From contig JAJGOT010000091.1 of the NCBI GenBank assembly GCA_022457155.1, positions 679,501 through 743,500 of the forward strand: a stretch of DNA of 64,000 bases, in the 5' to 3' direction. Positions 57,990 through 64,000 of this stretch are shown here, one piece after another. Within the stretch, counting starts at the first letter, position 1, and each line of letters opens with the position of its first letter. Under the pieces are notes generated by a model. It searched no databases. It saw only the letters and a program-made list of their open reading frames with translations, and was not told the origin of the DNA. Source of the stretch: Cladopsammia gracilis. Its lineage: Eukaryota; Cnidaria; Anthozoa; Scleractinia; Dendrophylliidae. A program made the position numbers and the translations under genes.

Positions 57990-58250
57990 AGTGTTTGCTG
58001 ATTGCTCTGGTTTTGCGCTACAACGCTCTTTGGTTGGTTAAACAAAATGCGCACCACTTTCCACAACGCTCATTGGTGTAACTTCTTGAAAACTAACCGT
58101 GACTTGCTCGCACGCGTTTTGAAAACGCGCTTTGAAACGAGCTTGGCGCAGGCTGATTGGCTTGTTGAATTGTCTGTGTCTGTTGTGATTAAGCAGAATG
58201 ATTACTAAGGTTTCCGTATAACAATACTCGATTAAAAATCACTCTAAAAC
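57990..58250. mobile_element. Decayed copy of the 284-bp MITE family
   Basis: GCTCTGGTTTTGCGCTACAA, CGTGACTTGCTCGCACGCG, TGTCTGTGTCTGTTGTGATT and the end ACAATACTCGATTAAAAATC match the family. Confidence 0.6.
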
Positions 58251-58778
58251 ATTGAAAAGTTTCCCCGGGAAGATTTTTTTAGGAAGATCAAAGGGAACTC
58301 CAGCACAATGGAAATCAGAAGAAAACACGGCTTGCCTTTTACTTGTTTAAGCACTAGCAACTTTGTTGAAGAGTTCTAATTGTCCCACTGTGTTACTAGC
58401 GTTGTATTCGCAGGCTAGCACTTAAAAAAGGGGGCAGTACGCAGCTCTTACAAGGTCTTCTCTGATTTGCAGAAAAAACAATAGAACAAACAACACGACA
58501 ATGGACCCTAGCCCTGAAAACAATAGAGCTGCGTGATACTCAGGTCCAATGAAATTAATAGAGGTTGTTAAGAGCTATGTGGTATCTGTAAAAAAGAGCA
58601 CATCTCGAACATTTTTAGATCCTGGCCAAAAAGTCATTATTTCAGCCCGTGTTTTAGTTTAGATGGTTCGCCTTATATGGGGTCAAGAACCTTTTTGCAA
58701 ACTTTCCAAATGGCTCTACATTTTTCTATTTGTAATTTATTGTTTTGCCACTAGATTGTAAAAAAATAATTTTAAAAC

Positions 58779-58912
58779 TTACCTATGTAAGAGTCGCTTC
58801 TGATACCTTGTGTTTGGAACGAGGCCTTTTCTTTTGAGTTTTCTTACAGCTTCTCTGAGGTGTTTTGGTTGGATGGGCCCCTTCTCCTTACACTGTTCCA
58901 TGGTGTCACAGG
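58779..58912 (-). CDS. TAF11: TAF11 exon 4 (terminal)
   Basis: Acceptor GTGGGTAG. Encodes [20 protein letters not shown] through [13 protein letters not shown] and TAA. If the GTAAGT at 58782-58777 were used as a donor, the C-terminus would change after RLLH. Confidence 0.88.
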
Positions 58913-61480
58913 CTACCCACCAAAAACAACACGATAAAGTCAATAAGTTAAAGGGAAGCCAAATGGCCCATCATACCCGTGCTTATTTGCAGTTTATAAG
59001 GCACAAAGAAAGCTTACTCCAGTAGTTTGTTTAACACCACCTATTCAAACACCTGTCTGGTGGAAAAAGACAACATGGACATGTCGTGTCCAAGAACTAG
59101 ACCAAAGTAAAGGACAGAAACCAGGTTTCAAGCTGCTGACTTTCAGAGTCTGAATGAAAGTTTGATACACTAACCACTTAACCACCAAGTCTCAATAAAA
59201 TAGACTGAAATAGGTATAGTGGTGTAACGGTTAATCGAATTCCCGATTAATCGCGATTATGACCATTGAGTTAGATTCACGATTCTTTGCTTCCACGTTT
59301 CGATTTTGGCTCGATTTTTGCAAACCTTTTCCAGGGTGCCTTTAATGAGTTATTATATTGTGAAATCAGAATACAGAACTCTTTAAAATCTGCGTTTTTG
59401 ATTGACGAGCAAAGGCATTTGCAGTTTGTGTGCCATTTTGTGTTGCCTGGTAAAAATGCTGCCCTTCAACCACACCTTGAGAATTTCCAAATAAGGCAAA
59501 CCATGTGCTACATGCTCATTACCACGTTCTCAAACATGGTGATGAATGACCAAGCGATCGTGAATCCGCTTGCATCTTTTAGATCAGCTGTAATATTATG
59601 GTTTCCCAGCTAAAGAGGGTACAACAGATAAGTCTAAAACTATTTGCATAATCGAATTGAAATATTCGAAATCGAAAGGCAATAATCGAAATTGAATTGA
59701 ATCGCAAGGAATATGAATTGTACACCCCTAATAGCAGGGTTTTCAACAGTTTTGTAAAGTAGCGGACATATTTCTGAAAGCACCAGACGTGAATAATAAA
59801 TAAAATTAAAAAAACTCCCAAATATTGGTATCAAAGTACCGGACGTGAAATGGAAAACGACCGGACGAGACCTCCGGCCTCCGGCCTCAAACGAAAACCC
59901 TGTAATAGGTAGCCAGCAAGCAGGCTCTACTATTAAAGTATTTAGGTTTGGAGCAAGTGTCATGTGAGAGGGGTGAAGCCACAAGTTATGACCCAGCTCA
60001 CTGCAAAGAAAATGGAGAGGGGAAAAAAATAGCCCTCCTTCCTTCATCCCATTTCCTTCACTGACTTGTAGCTCATGGCTCATGTCAGACACTCACACAA
60101 ATGCCAGATAAGAGGGCCTACCGCTAAGAAATAGGCATTTGTAATCACTAAACTAATCTGATGTACATAAGTAGCTGTTGATGCACATACCTTCCTCAAC
60201 AACCTCTCCAACAAAAACCTTCGCTATTCCTGCCATGGCTATGACAACATTGGGAGGAATTGATGTCCCACCTGTTACACTTTGCATGAGCTGAAAATAA
60301 AAACAGAAGTAATCATGATCATGATGCACATAGCCACTTCTGTATATGTCTTGAAAACCTGAGATATCAATATTGTACGTTCAGTTACCCTTTTTATTGC
60401 TGCCTTTGGAAAGGCTGCTCTTCTGTACATTTCATAGCGATTCAACTGTTCCTCTGAAAATGAAGATACAAGCAACCTGCAAAGCAAGATTCATCACAAA
60501 GTCAAATAAAAAGAATTGGACTGTCAGAAGGGCAGAACGGCCTTGTTGGTGTAAGTACTCACCCACGGATACCCAACTGTCCGCTTCCCATGGGATAACA
60601 AAATACTGGCCCTTCCTATTCCCCGTCCCTAGGATAATAAGTTGCTGACTCCTCCCTTGGAATACCAAGCCACTATCCTCTCCCCTAGGATAATATAATA
60701 TGCTGTTGTCCCCCCCCCCCCCACAAGATAATAAGCTGCTGGTTCCCTCCATGAAAAAATTAACCAATTCCACCTGCCCTGTGATAAAAATCCAGTCTCT
60801 TTCTCTGTAATTTAATAAATCATAATTCCCTATCCTGGGATAATAATAAACCATGATCTCCTCCCAGAGGGTAATAAACCATACTCCCCCCCCCCCCCCC
60901 CGGATAAAAAAAAGTCATGGTTTACCTTGGGATAATCAACCCGGATATGAGATACCCTCCCCTGGGATAATAAAGAATGTTTCCCTCCCCTGGATATAGA
61001 CCATGATCCTCTTCCCAGGGATAATAATCCCTGACTGACTCCCCTGTGATAATAAATCGTGGTCCTCTTCCCTGGAATAATAAGCCATTGTCTCTTTCCC
61101 TGGGATCGTATGCTGGAAAATGTTATACAGTGGAAAAGAATCCTCCTGGTAGTATGAACCATCAGGTTAAACACATAAGCCAAGAGTAGCTAGGAATCTT
61201 TATCATGTACTTGTCAACTTAGACTATGTACGTACTGCATTTTCTCTCGTTCTCCATAAGTTTCACCGTTGCTTTCAGCAGCAGTGGTCTGACTAGAAGC
61301 ACTAGTGCTCGGCGTCACATCAAGAACGTTCGCTTTGGACGGAGCTAGCTCGCTTGTGTTCTCCTCTGTGGCCCGAACTTTCGCTGGTGGCGAGCTCAGC
61401 TCTTTACCTTTTGTTTCCTGAGTTTCGCTTTCTTCCATTTTTCGTTTTAAAACGCCACTTTCTGAAACGCTGTCCGCCAT
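58779..61480 (-). CDS. TAF11: TAF11 (TFIID subunit), complete, 4 exons
   Basis: Exons 61236-61480, 60389-60476, 60191-60290 and 58779-58912 give 188 residues plus TAA. The N-terminus (1-80) is a variable Glu/Ser-rich tail. From residue 82 the histone fold is very conserved: [57 protein letters not shown], then [17 protein letters not shown]. Human TAF11 (211 residues) has almost the same sequence. It pairs with TAF13 in TFIID and acts in basal transcription in the nucleus. All phases close. The stop codon overlaps a donor-like AGGTAAGT (CAT AGG TAA); an AATAAA on the minus strand at 58741-58736 supports this as the true 3' end. Confidence 0.94.
59036..59200 (-). mobile_element. tRNA-derived SINE, diverged, inverted
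   Basis: Minus strand: GGTGGTTAAGTGGTTAGTGT (A-box region), then TTGAAACCTGGTTTCTGTCC in the B-box region and a body related to the 1932-2233 SINE. Confidence 0.55.
59217..59730. mobile_element. hAT-like non-autonomous element (AATCGAAT-rich)
   Basis: Ends TAGTGGTGTAACGGTTAATC and the inverted TAGGGGTGTACAATTC, with ATCGAATT / AATTCGAT words in both subterminal regions, as in Charlie-type hAT MITEs. No intact transposase. Confidence 0.6.
59735..59902. mobile_element. hAT-like MITE (CAGGGTTTTC ends)
   Basis: CAGGGTTTTC and GAAAACCCTG are inverted ends; TAATAG directly borders both sides, a likely target duplication. Interior has repeated CCGGACG words. Confidence 0.65.
60191..60290 (-). CDS. 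TAF11: TAF11 exon 3
   Basis: 100 bases, acceptor TTATTTTCAG, donor GTATGT, phase 1. Encodes [20 protein letters not shown]. Confidence 0.95.
60389..60476 (-). CDS. TAF11: TAF11 exon 2
   Basis: 88 bases, acceptor GCTTTGCAG, donor GTAACT. Encodes [19 protein letters not shown] and [10 protein letters not shown], the first half of the histone fold. Confidence 0.95.
60600..61110. repeat. Degenerate minisatellite CCCTGGGATAATAAACCATG
   Basis: About 14 diverged units of 30-37 bp (CCCCTRGGATAATAA then a variable part) fill TAF11 intron 1, with a C run at 60707 and another at 60888. Confidence 0.85.
61236..61480 (-). CDS. TAF11: TAF11 exon 1
   Basis: ATG at 61480-61478 ([18 protein letters not shown]). 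Ends GAAAAAATGCA before GTACGT, phase 2. No other ATG in frame nearby makes a better start. Confidence 0.9.
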
Positions 61481-61657
61481 CTTTTTCTCCTGCAGTTCTA
61501 CGCATAAGGGACTGGACACGACTTTGCGAACTGGCGAGAACAGCTGGCGAGAACTGGCGAGAACAGCTGGCGAGAACTGGCGAGAACAGGCGAAGGTTTC
61601 CGAAGGTTTCCGAACGATTTCTAAAATTAAAACAACTTGCTCGTGTCTTGCTCCAAG
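61481..61657. promoter_or_regulatory. TAF11 / SAAL1 head-to-head promoter region
   Basis: Only 177 bp separate the two ATGs. The region includes five copies of CTGGCGAGAAC at about 61530-61592. No TATA box is evident. Bidirectional promoter function is inferred. Confidence 0.6.
61530..61592. repeat. Minisatellite of CTGGCGAGAAC units in the shared promoter
   Basis: CTGGCGAGAAC and AGCTGGCGAGAA alternate, giving five copies of GGCGAGAA with a dimer period of about 23 bases. Confidence 0.9.
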
Positions 61658-61930
61658 ATGGCAGACAGAAATCCATCGCCACCGCGGTTATCTGCCGAAG
61701 AAATCGAGCTAATACAATACGATAATATAGGTGATACAGTATTTAGCAAGAAATGGGTATTAGCTACGCTGATGAAGTTAGTACAGTTTGTTCAGACGAA
61801 CGCGGAGGGATCTGAAGATGATCCGGAGGAAGAACAACGAGAACAACCGCGCGAAGGTGAAGATTCGCACGAGTTGGACAATGCTTTTGAAAGGAAGTTG
61901 TGTGAACTCTGGGACATGTCCATGAATGCT
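61658..61930 (+). CDS. SAAL1: SAAL1 homologue, first coding exon (gene continues right)
   Basis: ATG at 61658; 91 codons, then GTGAGT in phase 0. The protein starts MADRNPSPPRLSAEEIELIQ, then DNIGDTVFSKKWVLATLM, an acidic low-complexity run, and ends ELDNAFERKLCELWDMSMNA. Human SAAL1 starts MDRNPSPPPP and has IGSTVYSKHWLF and ENEICRVWDMSMD at the same places (from memory). SAAL1 is an armadillo-like protein of about 470 residues linked to cell proliferation; its molecular role is poorly known. The rest lies beyond the window; no further exon is visible to 64000. Confidence 0.92.
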
Positions 61931-62093
61931 GTGAGTAGCTTAAACTTAGAGATTGCTTTCAAATTCTACAAGTTGTTGATTATGAAGTGGTTTAATATGT
62001 TTAGTATTGGTTTGCTGTTTGTGTACGAGAATGCGTGACGTGTGACAACACTTTCAGGGGCAGGGTAAGCAGTTGAAACCTCTGTAGTATTTA

Positions 62094-62328
62094 GGGACGG
62101 ACCATTTAATTTTTGTGGGGGGGGGGGGAGGGGGTTGGGCAATTTCTTCTGAGCATGAATATTTTTTTTCCAGCATCACTATTTGCAAGAATTTTTTTAA
62201 CCTTAATGCTTGAATTTTTTTTTCACATGCTTCTTGAGCACGATTTTTTTCTCTTAAATTTCTTCCGCAGGAAATTTTTTGGGTAATTGCCCAACCCCCC
62301 CCCCCCACAAAAATTAAATGGTCCGTCC
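62094..62328. mobile_element. Harbinger-like MITE, 235 bp, TTA target duplication
   Basis: GGGACGGACCATTTAATTTT then TGTGGGGGG recurs exactly inverted; TTA flanks both sides (62091-62093 and 62329-62331). Both ends carry an 11-15 base G or C run. Related to the ends of 11749-13698 (GGGGCGGACCATTA). Confidence 0.8.
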
Positions 62329-62483
62329 CTTAATGGTACAATGCACAGTCAGACTTCTAAAGGACATTCCCGCCAACTGTTTATGTGCGTTCTTTATTTA
62401 CAGTTCATGCCACAGTGTCACGCAATGTCATTGTATGTAAATACATGTAATTTATTTACCCACATAGCACCCAACAGCTCTTA

Positions 62484-62700
62484 GGTGAACATGCTTTCCA
62501 GATCAAATTGGAATTTAGAATGTTGATTTTTGAGGAGAGGGGAAAACCGGAGTATCCTGAGAAAAAACTCTCGGAGCAAGGAGAGAACCAACAACAAATT
62601 CAACCCATATGTGATGCCAGGACCAAGGTTCGAACCCGGGCCACGTTGGTGGGAAGCGAGTGCTCTCACCACTACACCACCCCTGCTCCTTTTGTGCATT
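62484..62700 (-). mobile_element. Second tRNA-derived SINE family, inverted
   Basis: Minus strand: A box GGTGTAGTGGTGAGAGCACT, B box GGTTCGAACCT, then an unrelated body (GTTGGTTCTCTCCTTGCTCC, TCAGGATACTCCGG). The head looks like a Gly-type tRNA. The body differs from the 1932-2233 family. Confidence 0.75.
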
Positions 62701-63097
62701 ACATGTATATTGTGCATGCATGCCAAGAAGAATGTTAACATATAAAGCACCAGAAGCTGCTGCAATCACTTTGTCTGGATGTTACCCTATTGAATGATGG
62801 TTGATCCCATATTTTTTAGTTTGTAGTTACCATTGTTACTGCAAAGTATTGTGATGGATCTGTTATGGAGTAGTGCTTGTTGATGTAAGAATATTAAAAT
62901 GTTATATCCCAGTGGCTGATCCAGAGAAGGGGCCCTTGTAGTTGGCTTGATTTCCACTGACAGCGTACCTAACAAACAAAAGCTAACACTACTCGGGAGT
63001 TGAAGTGGATAATCAGTTGAAATTTATTTAAAATATATTTTGAGGTCTGCAAAAAAGTCAGTAAGCAGCTGGGTGTTATGAGCCAAATGAAAAATAT

Positions 63098-64000
63098 ATG
63101 ACAGAAAAGATGACAAACGCAGCTGAAGCATCTGCAGTTTCTCCAGCAGCTCCGGCACAAGTTTTCATTCCGCTGTCAAATTTGCCTCCGCCTAAAGCAC
63201 TAATCTTCGATGACACCTTAGCCATGGCATGGAAATCATGGAAAACAGCTTACATAAACAAGAGGGTACACTGTGTAGTCCACATGTCTACATGTATGTT
63301 ACAAAGCATTATTGGTGAAGATGGCATTAAAGCCCATGATACTTTCACTTGGAATGAAGACGAAAATGCAGATGACATCTTCCCCATGTCTTGAAGAAGT
63401 TTGATGAATTCTGTACTCCTAGAACACAAGTCACATATGAATGCTATCAGTTCAACAACGGAAACCAGGAACCCGGGGAAAACATTTCGACTTATCTTAT
63501 GGAACTTCAAATGATTGCGAAAAACTGCGCACATGATACAATCACACCAGATGAAATATTGCGTGCCCCCTCGAGCTAGGCATACGGGACAATCGCGTGC
63601 ACGAGAAGGCTTCTTCGTTTGAATAATTTATCTCTCCAACAAGCGGTCGACATTACATTGTATCAAGTCTTTGGAACAGACTCAACAGCAAGTCAAGCAA
63701 ATGTCTGGAGGAGACAATGCAGTTCATGCATTAAAGAAGACCGGATCTGCAGGAAAATTTGAAGAAGAAAGACAACTCAAGTCACCTGCATTTAGAAGAA
63801 CGTCTAGAGAATATGGAAATTGTGGAATGGGTCACGGTCAAAAAAAAAACTCCCCATTTGTACGCCAGATCCTATAAGAATGAAGTCCAGTTTCAAATAG
63901 ATACTTGGTCGCAGTGCGACATTCTCCCCACCCAAGTACACAAGCAAATCACTAGGGATACACTCCTCCATCGCCTCAAACCATGCCAAAAGGAAATAGT
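63098..64000 (+). pseudogene. Broken Ty3/gypsy-like gag and protease remnant
   Basis: Plus-strand frames shift at about 63393 and again between 63575 and 63615. The pieces read as a retrotransposon gag (WKSWKTAYINK, KFDEFCTPRTQVTYECYQF, GENISTYLMELQMIAKNC, NNLSLQQAVDIT), a spoiled Cys/His knuckle region (NCGMGHGQ at about 63822) and a protease start where the active-site D-T-G reads D-T-W (63900-63908). The element runs off the right edge. It is not a host gene: it is broken, and it lies in SAAL1 intron 1. Confidence 0.8.

Larger units (their letters stand above)
49402..58778. other. Intergenic region upstream of the phosphatase, downstream of TAF11
   Basis: 9.4 kb without a host exon I recognise. 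Decayed MITE copies (50560-50830, 57990-58250), a Penelope-like remnant (51150-51290), an inverted-repeat element (55141-55420), a hairpin (56524-56669), a (TA)n tract and a dispersed repeat (58470-58590, also at 44705-44825) account for part of it. The stretches 51670-54980 and 55430-56460 show only short frames without recognisable families. Confidence 0.5.
61931..64000 (+). other. SAAL1 intron 1 (partial)
   Basis: Contains a Harbinger-like MITE, an inverted SINE and a gag/protease remnant, listed separately. 62720-63090 shows nothing recognisable. Confidence 0.6.

Noticed and set aside
60432..60854. 140-codon minus-strand frame and its neighbour at 60830-61183
   Set aside because: They read through TAF11 exon 2 or the intronic minisatellite; the apparent protein repeat is a by-product of the DNA repeat.
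62615..62690. tRNA gene on the minus strand
   Set aside because: It is the head of a SINE with a non-tRNA body attached.
63098..63394. 98-codon frame as a SAAL1 exon
   Set aside because: Its sequence is retrotransposon gag and continues in shifted frames; it has no link to SAAL1.

Overview
This window is eukaryotic, animal DNA, most likely from an anthozoan cnidarian and probably a stony coral. The case rests on AT-rich sequence, many short exons with GT/AG introns, five recognisable metazoan genes, and introns and intergenic DNA packed with SINEs, LINE fragments, a Penelope-like element, a Helitron remnant and many palindromic non-autonomous DNA transposons. The species call is inference; no host gene here is diagnostic of species.

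Layout, left to right. (1) 1-4523, minus strand: 5' part of GCC1, a trans-Golgi golgin (coding exon 1 and part of exon 2; the rest lies left of the window). Its 4.3-kb intron holds a SINE with a 12-bp target duplication and a decayed Helitron-type helicase. (2) 4887-17816, plus strand: a complete KIAA0930 homologue, 14 exons, 392 residues, all splice phases closing. It is head-to-head with GCC1 across 363 bp. (3) 17817-32154: a 14-kb convergent intergenic region without host exons I can recognise, full of nested transposons, including two LINE fragments tail to tail and a palindrome inserted in another palindrome. (4) 32155-49401, minus strand: a complete receptor-type tyrosine phosphatase of the PTPRR/PTPN5/PTPN7 (kinase-interaction-motif) family, 16 coding exons, 664 residues: signal peptide, ectodomain, one membrane span, an RRGS kinase-interaction motif and one catalytic domain. 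A Penelope-like fragment sits in one intron. (5) 49402-58778: 9.4 kb intergenic, mostly decayed repeats. (6) 58779-61480, minus strand: complete TAF11 (TFIID subunit), 4 exons, 188 residues. (7) 61658-64000+, plus strand: first coding exon of SAAL1, head-to-head with TAF11 across 177 bp; its first intron carries a Harbinger-like MITE, a tRNA-derived SINE and a broken gag/protease remnant.

The five genes do not form a pathway. They are general cell functions (Golgi tethering, an uncharacterised conserved protein, MAP-kinase control, basal transcription, an armadillo-like protein). The two head-to-head pairs probably share bidirectional promoters.

The most notable observations are a Glu at the usually invariant Q-loop Gln of the phosphatase, a perfect palindromic GTCACGTGAC box just upstream of that gene, several structured transposons with readable boundaries and target duplications (TA, TTAA, TWA), and an amplified short motif inside the TAF11/SAAL1 promoter.
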